Positions 1 to 6,582 of a stretch of 6,582 nt of DNA are shown in pieces. A model generated the notes under the pieces. The model saw nothing but the letters and a program-made list of their open reading frames with translations. It did not search any database and had not been told where the DNA came from. A program made the translations under genes and the position numbers. The DNA is taken from NCBI GenBank assembly GCA_937900725.1, contig CALCFP010000243.1, positions 1-6,582 on the forward strand, in the 5' to 3' direction. The DNA is from an uncultured Bacteroidota bacterium (GTDB lineage Bacteria; Bacteroidota; Bacteroidia; Bacteroidales; SZUA-534). Every line of letters begins with the position of its first letter. Positions within the stretch are counted from its first letter, which is position 1.

Positions 1-156
1 GACTCAAAGGCACCTTCAATGCCGTACAAGGAATTCCTTGAAGGCGAAGTGCGCTACAACTCGCTTACACGCAGCTTCCCCGAAAATGCCGAGAAACTGT
101 TTGAGCAAGGCAGTCAGGATGCCGAAAAGCGCTACAAGAAATATTCTGATATGTAA
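1..156 (+). CDS. nifJ: Pyruvate:ferredoxin oxidoreductase, C-terminal end (partial)
   Basis: Frame 1 is open from the first base to a TAA at 154-156 and gives the last 51 residues of a protein whose start lies outside the window. The pattern DSKAPS, then a Y-K-E-F-L block, then EVRYNSL, then a SFPENAEKLF block and a charged tail is the typical C-terminus of single-chain (about 1,150-1,200 residues) pyruvate:ferredoxin (flavodoxin) oxidoreductases. These cytoplasmic thiamine-diphosphate and iron-sulfur enzymes oxidise pyruvate to acetyl-CoA and CO2 and reduce ferredoxin, a central step in anaerobes. No catalytic or cluster-binding residue lies in this stretch, so the call rests on the conserved tail alone. 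A clear terminator starts 38 bases after the stop, so this gene is probably the last of its transcript. Assignment to another 2-oxoacid:ferredoxin oxidoreductase is possible but less likely. Confidence 0.88.
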   Translation, partial: DSKAPSMPYKEFLEGEVRYNSLTRSFPENAEKLFEQGSQDAEKRYKKYSDM

Positions 157-171
157 TTATCGTGAATTTCC

Positions 172-186
172 ATACCCATCGGGTAT
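172..186. other. Small perfect inverted repeat after nifJ
   Basis: ATACCC (172-177) and GGGTAT (181-186) pair perfectly around a 3-base loop, starting 16 bases after the nifJ stop and ending 8 bases before the terminator stem. It is followed by an alternating TA stretch rather than a T run, so it is not a terminator by itself. It may be a small 3' UTR hairpin that stabilises the transcript end, or chance. Confidence 0.35.
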
Positions 187-194
187 ATATAATG

Positions 195-225
195 AAAGCC
201 AATTCCTTCGGGGTTGGCTTTTTTT
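195..225 (+). terminator. Rho-independent terminator of nifJ
   Basis: AAAGCCAA (195-202) pairs with TTGGCTTT (214-221). The intervening bases contain CC-TTCG-GG, so the stem can continue, with T203 bulged and one G-U pair, up to a cUUCGg tetraloop at 206-211. The stem runs straight into seven T residues (219-225). This is a textbook intrinsic terminator reading rightward and it closes the nifJ transcript. Confidence 0.9.
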
Positions 226-231
226 GTGAAT

Positions 232-260
232 AAAAAAAATCAATCTCACTTGAAGATTGA
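232..260 (-). terminator. Probable leftward rho-independent terminator
   Basis: TCAATCT (240-246) and AGATTGA (254-260) are perfect 7-base inverted repeats around a 7-base loop. On the minus strand the stem is followed immediately by eight T residues (A run 232-239 on the plus strand). The orientation fits transcripts of the minus-strand gene that ends at 519, with a 3' UTR of about 280 bases. The stem has only two G-C pairs, so it may be weak. Its T run ends 7 bases from the T run of the nifJ terminator, giving a back-to-back pair. Confidence 0.5.
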
Positions 261-518
261 CCCTTTTCAGTATGAAGAAATCGAAAATTTCTTTGTCTGC
301 CCTTGCCTGACATTCGCCAAGCAGATTCTTGAAGTTTGGTTCCGCCGATTGTAGAAACTGTGTCTCCTACCCTTATTTAACCGAACAGCCAAACAACTAT
401 AATATTTGAACGGCGCGAAGGTAGCGTGCCATTACTACATAGCCCCTGTAAATTAAAATTTGGTAGAGATTAATATAAATTCGGTCAAAACTGAATGAAA
501 TTCGGTCGTTTGGCAGCA
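261..518. other. Intergenic stretch without a convincing gene
   Basis: This stretch separates the two terminators from the stop codon of the minus-strand gene. It holds a 7-base inverted repeat, AAGAAAT (275-281) with ATTTCTT (287-293) around a 5-base loop, an AT-rich portion from about 450 to 510, and a 10-base direct repeat described separately. No long open frame, tRNA or known RNA fold was recognised. Most of it would be the 3' untranslated part of the minus-strand gene's transcript if the leftward terminator at 232-260 is used. Confidence 0.6.
477..507. repeat. Pair of 10-base direct repeats 21 bases apart
   Basis: AAATTCGGTC occurs at 477-486 and again at 498-507, start-to-start distance 21 bases, about two turns of the helix. 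The pair lies just beyond the stop codon of the minus-strand gene. Such phased repeats can be protein-binding sites, but no promoter box was found next to them and nothing obvious would be controlled there, so a simple chance or slippage duplication is also possible. Confidence 0.45.
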
Positions 519-1169
519 TCAGCCCAAGACTGTCTGGCGGTAGAACTGACGGCAGAGGTCCTTGCTGATTTCGAACTCGTCAACCGATTGGGTGGTTAGG
601 TCGCAGACATATAGCTTGTTTGTCTGCGCAATGTGCAGGCGTGCATACCTGACAGCATTGGTGTCCTGCAACTCGGTCATAAAGTAAACGGCCAGCTGAA
701 CCTCGTGGCGGGTAAGGTCGTCCTTAGTGAAGATGAACAGTTCAAATTGGTCGAAATCGCCGTAGAAACCGTCGGCAACCTTGTGCACCTTGCTTTTGAT
801 GATGCGTTTTAGCGGCAATGCCAACGACCAGTACCGTTTTTCGAGTTCGCCCATATATTGCAGACTATCGTTCAAGCCGTATGAGTAGCCGTAGAGCCTT
901 ATATCGTGCAAGTCGCCCTCGTTGATGCAGAAAATCTCCTTGCCCGCAAGTTCGTTCACAAGCAGTTCGGCCTCAGTCTTGTTCTCCTTTATGGCACGCG
1001 TGACCTCTATGCCTAGTTTATGTTCAGCATCCTGCAAATCAGGGCGGTCAGAGTTGACCAGATGAGCATACTTGTCGCCCAACACAGTATGCAGCACATT
1101 CATTGCATACCGCTCAAAAAAGGTTGTATCAAATTTCGGCTCAATCATACGGGAAAGATATTCAAACAT
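519..1169 (-). CDS. Protein of unknown function, possibly PD-(D/E)XK-nuclease-like
   Basis: A complete 216-residue frame on the minus strand, with ATG at 1169-1167 and TGA at 521-519. I cannot name the family. The protein looks soluble: no signal peptide or membrane segment, and a mixed charged sequence. N-terminally there is a helix-like FFERYAMNVLHTVLG block (residues 17-31), then R-P-D-L-Q (42-46) followed by G-I-E-V-T-R-A (53-59). The order E19, D44, E55-x-T57 resembles the core of PD-(D/E)XK nucleases, where an acidic residue precedes a hydrophobic strand carrying E/Q-x-K; here the lysine place holds threonine. This is inference from pattern only. The C-terminal half has beta-strand-like stretches (FELFIFTKDD, KLYVCDLT). 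M8 (codon 1148-1146) is an alternative start; neither start has a Shine-Dalgarno sequence. The gene is single, divergent from ruvA and convergent with nifJ. The frame itself is probably real, because its composition is protein-like and the opposite strand lacks a better candidate. Confidence 0.75.
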   Translation of the reverse strand: MFEYLSRMIEPKFDTTFFERYAMNVLHTVLGDKYAHLVNSDRPDLQDAEHKLGIEVTRAIKENKTEAELLVNELAGKEIFCINEGDLHDIRLYGYSYGLNDSLQYMGELEKRYWSLALPLKRIIKSKVHKVADGFYGDFDQFELFIFTKDDLTRHEVQLAVYFMTELQDTNAVRYARLHIAQTNKLYVCDLTTQSVDEFEISKDLCRQFYRQTVLG

Positions 1170-1252
1170 TCGGTAATTGTCAAGTGAAGGCCATAAAACG
1201 GGAGTTTTTTATTTTAGGCGCTGAAAAAAAACAAGGACCGTCTATCGCAATG

Positions 1253-1281
1253 CAAAAATTGGCACCCGCATCCTTTTCAAA
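1253..1281 (-). promoter_or_regulatory. Candidate promoter for the minus-strand gene
   Basis: On the minus strand TTTG (1281-1278) is followed after 17 bases by AATTTTTG (1260-1253), which matches the Bacteroidota -7 box TAnnTTTG in all but its first base. The spacing is slightly shorter than usual. It would start transcription near 1245, giving a leader of roughly 75 bases before the ATG at 1169. It overlaps the rightward ruvA promoter region. Confidence 0.35.
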
Positions 1282-1303
1282 TACCTCTATTTTTCTACCT
1301 TTG
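1273..1303 (+). promoter_or_regulatory. Probable ruvA-sprA promoter
   Basis: TACCTTTG at 1296-1303 is a perfect match to the Bacteroidota -7 consensus TAnnTTTG. A T-rich CTTTTC at 1273-1278 lies at about the place of the -33 TTTG box but matches it only partly. Transcription would begin near 1308-1311, about 28 bases before the ruvA ATG. The spacing to the gene and the perfect -7 box make this the best promoter candidate in the window. Confidence 0.65.
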
Positions 1304-1337
1304 CGCCCAAATGCCAACTATTTACACATAATTGACA

Positions 1338-1919
1338 ATGTACGAATACATTCAAGGAAAGATAGTGGAACTGACACCAACCTACGTTGTTGTGGACAAC
1401 AACGGAATCGGCTATATGATACTTATCTCACTCAACACTTACACAGCCCTTTCGGGCAAGGAGCAGGCCGTTGTCTTCCTGCATTACGTGGTCAGGGAGG
1501 ATGCACAACTGTTCTACGGCTTTTACTCGAAAAACGAGCGCGAGGTGTTCCGCCTTTTGCTCACCGTTTCGGGCGTTGGAGCCAACACAGCGCGTATGAT
1601 TCTGTCGTCGTTGAGTGCTGCCGAACTGCGCGATGCAGTGCTTTCGGGCAATGTGACAATGATAAAGAGCATCAAGGGGGTTGGGCAGAAGACTGCCGAG
1701 CGTGTGATTGTCGATTTGAAGGATAAAATTGGCAAAACAGAGGCAAATACAGATTTTTTATTCGCCCAGAGCAATACAAACCGCGAAGAAGCGTTATCTG
1801 CTTTGGTGGCTTTAGGCTTCCAAAAAATTGTTGTGGAGAAACTGCTCGACAAGTTGCTTAAGGAGAACCCTACGATGCAAGTCGAGGAAATGGTGAAAAA
1901 AGCCTTGAAGTCGATATAA
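1338..1919 (+). CDS. ruvA: Holliday junction branch migration protein RuvA
   Basis: The 193-residue product matches RuvA in length and throughout its sequence. RuvA tetramers bind four-way Holliday junctions in the cytoplasm and load the RuvB helicase rings that drive branch migration; RuvC then resolves the junction. Residues 1-62 form the OB-fold domain and end in VVREDAQLFYGF, where E54 and D55 correspond to the acidic pin residues E55 and D56 of E. coli RuvA. Two helix-hairpin-helix motifs that contact DNA follow: SGVGANTA (78-85) and KGVGQKTAERVIVDLKDK (113-130). A short linker (about 131-147) leads to the RuvB-binding domain III (about 148-193). I chose ATG 1338 because family members start directly with M-x-E-Y-I; an in-frame TTG at 1332 would add only two residues. 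No Shine-Dalgarno sequence is visible, as is common in this phylum. The sprA start follows 10 bases after the stop, so the two are probably cotranscribed. Confidence 0.97.
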   Translation: MYEYIQGKIVELTPTYVVVDNNGIGYMILISLNTYTALSGKEQAVVFLHYVVREDAQLFYGFYSKNEREVFRLLLTVSGVGANTARMILSSLSAAELRDAVLSGNVTMIKSIKGVGQKTAERVIVDLKDKIGKTEANTDFLFAQSNTNREEALSALVALGFQKIVVEKLLDKLLKENPTMQVEEMVKKALKSI

Positions 1920-1929
1920 GTTGTTTTTG

Positions 1930-4900
1930 ATGAGGTCGATAATAAAAGTGAAACTGCGTTTTCTATTGGCAGGCTTGCTGATGATTGTCACCGTGGGCGG
2001 TTATGCGCAGACGGGTGGCGACACTACGGCATTGCCTTACCGTATCCCACGGCAGAAATCCACACCTTACGAGACCTCGCGCCCCGCATCAAACCTTAAC
2101 CTTAAGGACCCTTCAAACTTTTCAAACGAGGTTGAATATGACGAGGAGAACGACCAGTACATCATACACCAGAAGGTTGGTGGCGTTGACGTGCGTCCGC
2201 CGTTTACAATGTCGCGCGAAGAATACGGCGATTATGACGTAAACACCTCGCTTAAAGGATATTGGCGCCAGCGCTACCAAAACGAGAGTTTTGAGCGCCA
2301 GGGCGGTTCGCTCACCAAATTCAACGTGAACAACGAGTTGTTCGAGACCATTTTCGGCAGTAACGTCATCGATATCAAGCCACAAGGTTCGGCATCGCTT
2401 CGCTTCGGACTCAAGATAACCAACACCCAGAACCCGAACATAGCGCAGTCGCTTCGCCGTCAGACCATTTTCGACTTCAAGGAGAACATACAGATGAGCG
2501 TGTCGGGCAAGATTGGCGACAACCTTGAGATGAAAATCAACTACGACACCGAATCGCAGTTTGAGTTCGACAATACAATCAACCTCAAGTTCCAAGGCAA
2601 GGAGGACGACATAATCCAGAAGATTGAGGCAGGTAACGTGTCGTTGCCTTTGAGCACATCGCTCATAACAGGTAGCCAAAGCCTGTTCGGCGTGCTGACC
2701 GAACTCAAGTTCGGCAAACTGTACGTCTCTACTGTCATTTCACAGCAGAAGGGCGAGTCGAGGACCATTACAACGCAAGGCGGAGCACAGCCCAACACCT
2801 TCGACGTGTCGGCCGTCGATTACGATAAGAACCGCCACTTCTTCCTTTCGCACTTCTTCCGCTCGCAGTACGACAAGGCCCTCAAGCAGTTGCCTTTGAT
2901 AGTTTCGAGCGTGCAGATAACCAAGATTGAAGTTTGGGTGACCAACACCAAAAAGACCACCGAAAACGCCCACAACATTGTGGCATTCGTCGATTTGGGC
3001 GAAGAACGCGAGGAGTACCCTATGTACAACCGCAAGGACAAGGCCGTGTTGAGCACCTCACTCGACTACGGGCTGTATCCTGTTCCTGACAACAACGCCA
3101 ACAACCTTTACAAGCAGATAACGGCAATCCCTGATGTCCGCAACATCGACCAGGTGACAAAGCAACTGACAGCCGAAGGATTTGCTGGCGCCCGCGACTA
3201 CGAGAAAGTAGAATACGCCCGCAAACTGAACACCAACGAGTACACAATCAACACGCAGTTGGGCTACATAACACTGAACACCGCGCTCAACGGCGACGAG
3301 ATTCTGGCCGTGGCCTACGAGTACACCTACAACGGCCAGACCTACAAGGTAGGTGAATTCACCAGTGATGGCATCACCAACCCAAGCAATCTGATTGTCA
3401 AGTTGATAAAGGGCAGCAACTTCTCGCCAAAATATCCAAACTGGCACCTGATGATGAAGAACGTCTATTCGTTGGATGCTTATCAACTTAATTCTGAAGA
3501 TTTTACACTCGAGGTTGAATACTATAACAACAAGTCACGCGTTCGCAAATTGTCAAACGCATTCCTGTCGGAAGAGATTAAGAACTCAAAACTGTTGAAC
3601 TTGATGGGACTCGATGAACTGGACAGCAAGAACAACTACGTCAAGGGTGGCAACGGCGTGTTCGACTATGTTGAAGGCATAACGGTAAGGTCTTCAAACG
3701 GACGAATATATTTCCCTGTAGTAGAGCCGTTTGGCGGGCACTTGCACGACACTTTGGGTGGCGATATGCAGTCGAAGGACTTTGTGTTCCAGGAACTTTA
3801 CGACTCTACCCAATACAAGGCACAGCAGTTGACGGCCAAGAGCAAATTCTATCTGAAAGGTACATACAAGTCGTCGAGCGGTTCCGAGATATCGCTCAAC
3901 TCATTCAACATTCCGCAAGGTTCGGTGGTTGTCACTGCAGGTGGCATCACCCTTACCGAGAACATCGACTACACCGTCGACTACAGTATGGGACGTGTGA
4001 AAATCATCAACGAGAGTTACCTCGTTTCAGGAACGCCTATCAAGGTTACACTTGAAAGCAATTCCACTTTCAGTATGATGGAAAAGACTTATTTGGGCAC
4101 ACACCTCGACTATAGGTTCAGCGACCGATTCAATTTGGGTGCTACAATGATTCACTTGAACGAAAAACCTACCACAACCAAGGTGAATGTGGGCGAAGAC
4201 CCTATTTCGAACACTATTTGGGGACTGAATGGTTCGTATGAAGTTGAGTTGCCGTTGCTGACCAAGTTCCTCGACTGGCTTCCGCTGATTGAGACAAAGG
4301 AAAAATCAACCTTGTCGGTTCAGGGTGAATATGCCCAATTGACGCCTGGCCACAACCGCAGGGCCGTAGGCAAGTCGGGCGAGGTTTATATTGATGACTT
4401 TGAAAGCAGTGAGTCGAGTTACGATATGACCAACCGCGAGGCGTGGACTCTGGCGAGCATTCCGCAAGGAAATATTTTCAATGAGGCATCGCTTTTCAAC
4501 GATTTGGCTTCGGGCTACAACCGTGCAAAACTGGCGTGGTACAAGATTGACCCGCTGATGTTTCAGGCAAGTTCGCCTGTTTCAAAGGCCGAGCAGTCGC
4601 GCCTCAACGCATACCGCGTGCCCGAACTTAACATCTATCCTAACCGTGACCAATCGTCGGGCGACGCCATTTATCTGACCACCTTCGATTTGGCTTTCGA
4701 CCCAACCATTCGCGGTCCGTACAACTACAGCATCGACGACTATGACAAGACTGGCCACTTCAAGAATCCGCAAGACAAGTGGGGTGGCATTATGCGTGAG
4801 ACTACAACCAAGAATTTCGAGACATCGAACATTGAGTATCTCGAATTCTGGATGATGGACCCGTTTGTTGAAGAAGATTCACTGAACCCTGGCGGTCAAC

Positions 4901-6582
4901 TGTACTTCAACTTCGGTAACATTTCGGAAGATGTGCTCAAGGACAGCCGTAAGAGTTATGAGAACGGCCTGCCGTCAACATATCCAGCCGACCCTTCAAC
5001 CTACGATGAAACGGTTTGGGGCCGTGTTCCTGCAGTGCAGAAGAGCAACTTGAGTTTTGTGAACGATGAGAGCCAGCGCAAATATCAGGACGTGGGTCTC
5101 GACGGATTGAGCAGTGAGCCTTTCAGCGGTGGCTTGTCCGACGAGCAAATGTTCTTCTCAACCTATCTTCAGGAACTTGAAAAAGTGCTCGACCCTGAAA
5201 CTTACAAGAAATTCTACGCCGACCCTTCGGGCGACGATTACCATTACTTCAAGGGTAGCGACTATAACGAACTGGAGTTGGGCATTGTTGACCGTTATAT
5301 GAATTACAACAACCCTGAAGGCAACTCGCCTGTCAGCGACGGCTCTACATCGACATACGCCACATCGAAGCCAGACGTTGAAGACATCAACGGCGACTAC
5401 ACATTGAGCGAGGGCGAATCGTACTTCCAGTACCGTGTCGACCTGAACCGGGACAATATGATGGTGGGTATGAACTACATTGTCGATGAACGAAATGTGA
5501 CAAACACGATGCCTAACAACGAGCGCAAGTCGGTCAAGTGGTATCTGTTCCGAATCCCGTTGAAATCCAGTGCGCGTCAGCAGGTTGGCGACATTGAGGA
5601 CTTCACCTCAATCCGCTTTATGCGTATGTTCCTTCACGGTTGGAGCGAAAAGGTTGTGTTGCGTTTCGCAACTCTCGATTTGGTCAAGGGCGACTGGTTC
5701 ACTTACGACTACAACCTTAAAGACGGCGACGAAGGCCTTTTGCCAAGCAACGAGAACAACGATATGACTGCATCGGCATTCAGCGTTTCCACCGTCAACA
5801 TTGAGGAAAATGGTAGCCGTGCGCCTGTCAACTACCTTCTGCCTGTTGGCGTGACACGTGAGCAGGACCCTTCGCAGACACAATTGGTTGAACAGAGTAT
5901 GTCAATGAAGGTGGTGAATTTGGGCGATGGCTATTCAAAGGCCGTTTACAAGACTATGGGCCTTGATATGCGCAATTATGAAAAACTGAAAATGTTCATA
6001 CACGCCGAGGCTGTTGACGATGAAACCTCACTCGATGATGATGAAATAACCTGCTTTGTCAGGATTGGTCAGGACTATACCGAGAACTACTACGAATACG
6101 AAGTGCCGTTGAAGGTGACACCGTGGTGGACATCAAGACCTTACCCTGACAACAACGACAACCGTCGTCTGGTTTGGCCAGAAGAAAACAATATGGAAAT
6201 CGTCTTCGACGAACTTGTCAATGCCAAGACCGAACGAAACGAGGAGATACAGGCTGGCAACCCTTCGGTTTCACAGACAATGCCGTTTGTGGTCACTACT
6301 GGAAGTGGCAACAATAAACGCAAGATTACCGTTGTGGGCAACCCTAACATTGCCATTGTCAAGTCGATAATGATTGGTGTCCGAAATCCTCTCAAGAAGG
6401 ACAACGTGTTCACCACAAACGACGATGGCAAGGAGAAATCAGCCGAGATTTGGGTTAACGAACTGCGTCTTACCGATTTCAACGAGAAGGGCGGATGGGC
6501 CGCACAAGGCGCAATGAACGTGAAACTTGCCGACTTGGGCAGCATCAATGTGGCAGGAAGCAAAGATAAAAGTAATTTGAAA
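1930..6582 (+). CDS. sprA: Type IX secretion translocon protein SprA/Sov (3' end outside window)
   Basis: The frame is open from ATG 1930 to the window end, giving 1,551 residues of a protein that usually has about 2,400-2,500. SprA (Sov in Porphyromonas) is the giant outer-membrane beta-barrel that carries type IX cargo across the outer membrane, working with PorV and the Gld/Por motor and ring proteins. A signal peptide is clear: K/R-rich start, hydrophobic core about residues 11-24, then GYA|Q, with predicted cleavage after A26 and glutamine at +1, a common Bacteroidota pattern. Family blocks follow in order: DPSN..NEVEYD (60-71), FETIFGSNVIDIKPQGS (138-154), GDNLEMKINYDTES and EDDIIQKIEAGNVSLPLS leading to GSQSLFG (248-254), YIDDFE (820-825), NREAWTLASIP (835-845), QDVGLDGL (1053-1060), YHYFKGS (1104-1110), EDINGDYTLSEGE (1151-1163) and AEIWVNELRLTDF (1505-1517). 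I see one cysteine (C1375) in the visible part. No internal stop or frameshift is present. An ATG at codon 18 exists but would destroy the signal peptide. No Shine-Dalgarno sequence is visible; expression probably depends on the ruvA promoter. Confidence 0.96.
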   Translation, partial: MRSIIKVKLRFLLAGLLMIVTVGGYAQTGGDTTALPYRIPRQKSTPYETSRPASNLNLKDPSNFSNEVEYDEENDQYIIHQKVGGVDVRPPFTMSREEYGDYDVNTSLKGYWRQRYQNESFERQGGSLTKFNVNNELFETIFGSNVIDIKPQGSASLRFGLKITNTQNPNIAQSLRRQTIFDFKENIQMSVSGKIGDNLEMKINYDTESQFEFDNTINLKFQGKEDDIIQKIEAGNVSLPLSTSLITGSQSLFGVLTELKFGKLYVSTVISQQKGESRTITTQGGAQPNTFDVSAVDYDKNRHFFLSHFFRSQYDKALKQLPLIVSSVQITKIEVWVTNTKKTTENAHNIVAFVDLGEEREEYPMYNRKDKAVLSTSLDYGLYPVPDNNANNLYKQITAIPDVRNIDQVTKQLTAEGFAGARDYEKVEYARKLNTNEYTINTQLGYITLNTALNGDEILAVAYEYTYNGQTYKVGEFTSDGITNPSNLIVKLIKGSNFSPKYPNWHLMMKNVYSLDAYQLNSEDFTLEVEYYNNKSRVRKLSNAFLSEEIKNSKLLNLMGLDELDSKNNYVKGGNGVFDYVEGITVRSSNGRIYFPVVEPFGGHLHDTLGGDMQSKDFVFQELYDSTQYKAQQLTAKSKFYLKGTYKSSSGSEISLNSFNIPQGSVVVTAGGITLTENIDYTVDYSMGRVKIINESYLVSGTPIKVTLESNSTFSMMEKTYLGTHLDYRFSDRFNLGATMIHLNEKPTTTKVNVGEDPISNTIWGLNGSYEVELPLLTKFLDWLPLIETKEKSTLSVQGEYAQLTPGHNRRAVGKSGEVYIDDFESSESSYDMTNREAWTLASIPQGNIFNEASLFNDLASGYNRAKLAWYKIDPLMFQASSPVSKAEQSRLNAYRVPELNIYPNRDQSSGDAIYLTTFDLAFDPTIRGPYNYSIDDYDKTGHFKNPQDKWGGIMRETTTKNFETSNIEYLEFWMMDPFVEEDSLNPGGQLYFNFGNISEDVLKDSRKSYENGLPSTYPADPSTYDETVWGRVPAVQKSNLSFVNDESQRKYQDVGLDGLSSEPFSGGLSDEQMFFSTYLQELEKVLDPETYKKFYADPSGDDYHYFKGSDYNELELGIVDRYMNYNNPEGNSPVSDGSTSTYATSKPDVEDINGDYTLSEGESYFQYRVDLNRDNMMVGMNYIVDERNVTNTMPNNERKSVKWYLFRIPLKSSARQQVGDIEDFTSIRFMRMFLHGWSEKVVLRFATLDLVKGDWFTYDYNLKDGDEGLLPSNENNDMTASAFSVSTVNIEENGSRAPVNYLLPVGVTREQDPSQTQLVEQSMSMKVVNLGDGYSKAVYKTMGLDMRNYEKLKMFIHAEAVDDETSLDDDEITCFVRIGQDYTENYYEYEVPLKVTPWWTSRPYPDNNDNRRLVWPEENNMEIVFDELVNAKTERNEEIQAGNPSVSQTMPFVVTTGSGNNKRKITVVGNPNIAIVKSIMIGVRNPLKKDNVFTTNDDGKEKSAEIWVNELRLTDFNEKGGWAAQGAMNVKLADLGSINVAGSKDKSNLK

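Noticed and set aside
65..313. An 82-codon minus-strand frame across the nifJ tail and the intergenic hairpins.
   Set aside because: It runs through both terminators and antisense to nifJ, and its product has no recognisable features.
401..408. AATATTTG as a rightward promoter -7 box.
   Set aside because: It has one mismatch to TAnnTTTG, no clear -33 box upstream, and nothing on the plus strand to transcribe until ruvA about 930 bases later.
272..409. A plus-strand frame starting MKKSKISLSALA, resembling the start of a signal peptide, with a TGA at 308-310 and then open to a TGA at 407-409.
   Set aside because: Twelve codons before a stop are too few to support a gene, the part after the stop resembles no exported protein, and no promoter or ribosome-binding site is present. 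A chance frame is the simplest reading, although a decayed small gene cannot be excluded.
486..493. Minus-strand CAGTTTTG as a -7 box for a small RNA ending at the 232-260 terminator.
   Set aside because: It has one mismatch in the TA part and no TTTG at the expected upstream distance, so a separate small RNA cannot be supported.
1103..1726. A 207-codon plus-strand open frame crossing the 5' end of the unknown gene, the promoter region and much of ruvA.
   Set aside because: It lies out of frame with the well-supported ruvA and antisense to the start of the minus-strand gene. Its product is compositionally odd with no recognisable family pattern, so it is a shadow frame.
2122..3486. Several minus-strand open frames of 75-185 codons opposite the first part of sprA.
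   Set aside because: They are mirror frames produced by the codon use of sprA, overlap one another, and show no family pattern.
1930..6582. The possibility that sprA is truncated or a pseudogene because no stop codon is seen.
   Set aside because: The frame is intact to the last base and conserved SprA blocks continue to residue 1537, so the missing end is due to the window edge.

Overview
The window looks like chromosomal DNA of a member of the Bacteroidota, probably the order Bacteroidales. The evidence is a type IX secretion translocon gene (sprA/sov), a RuvA of Bacteroidales type, a Bacteroidota-style TAnnTTTG promoter box in front of ruvA, starts without clear Shine-Dalgarno sequences, and the end of a pyruvate:ferredoxin oxidoreductase gene, which points to an anaerobic metabolism. 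Genus and species cannot be fixed from what is visible.

Layout. Bases 1-156 hold the last 51 codons of nifJ (pyruvate:ferredoxin oxidoreductase), followed by a strong rho-independent terminator ending in a T run at 219-225. A second hairpin (240-260) has its T run at 232-239 on the opposite strand, so it would end transcripts arriving from the right. Bases 261-518 contain no convincing gene. A 216-residue protein of unknown function is encoded on the minus strand at 519-1169; it carries a possible PD-(D/E)XK-nuclease-like motif. Bases 1170-1337 form a divergent promoter region. From there ruvA (1338-1919) and, 10 bases later, sprA (from 1930, open to the window end at 6582) read rightward as a probable operon.

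How the genes relate. nifJ and the minus-strand gene converge on back-to-back terminators. The minus-strand gene and ruvA diverge from a shared 168-base region. RuvA acts in Holliday-junction branch migration with RuvB. SprA is the giant outer-membrane beta-barrel through which type IX secretion cargo leaves the cell. The two have no known functional link; from memory, their adjacency is common in Bacteroidota, so this is most likely ordinary conserved synteny. The sprA reading frame shows no frameshift or internal stop over its 1,551 visible codons and is cut only by the window edge.

I found no mobile element, CRISPR array, tRNA or rRNA, and no convincing new system. The items most worth a second look are the unrecognised minus-strand protein, an EF-hand-like acidic loop inside SprA, and the tightly packed convergent terminators.
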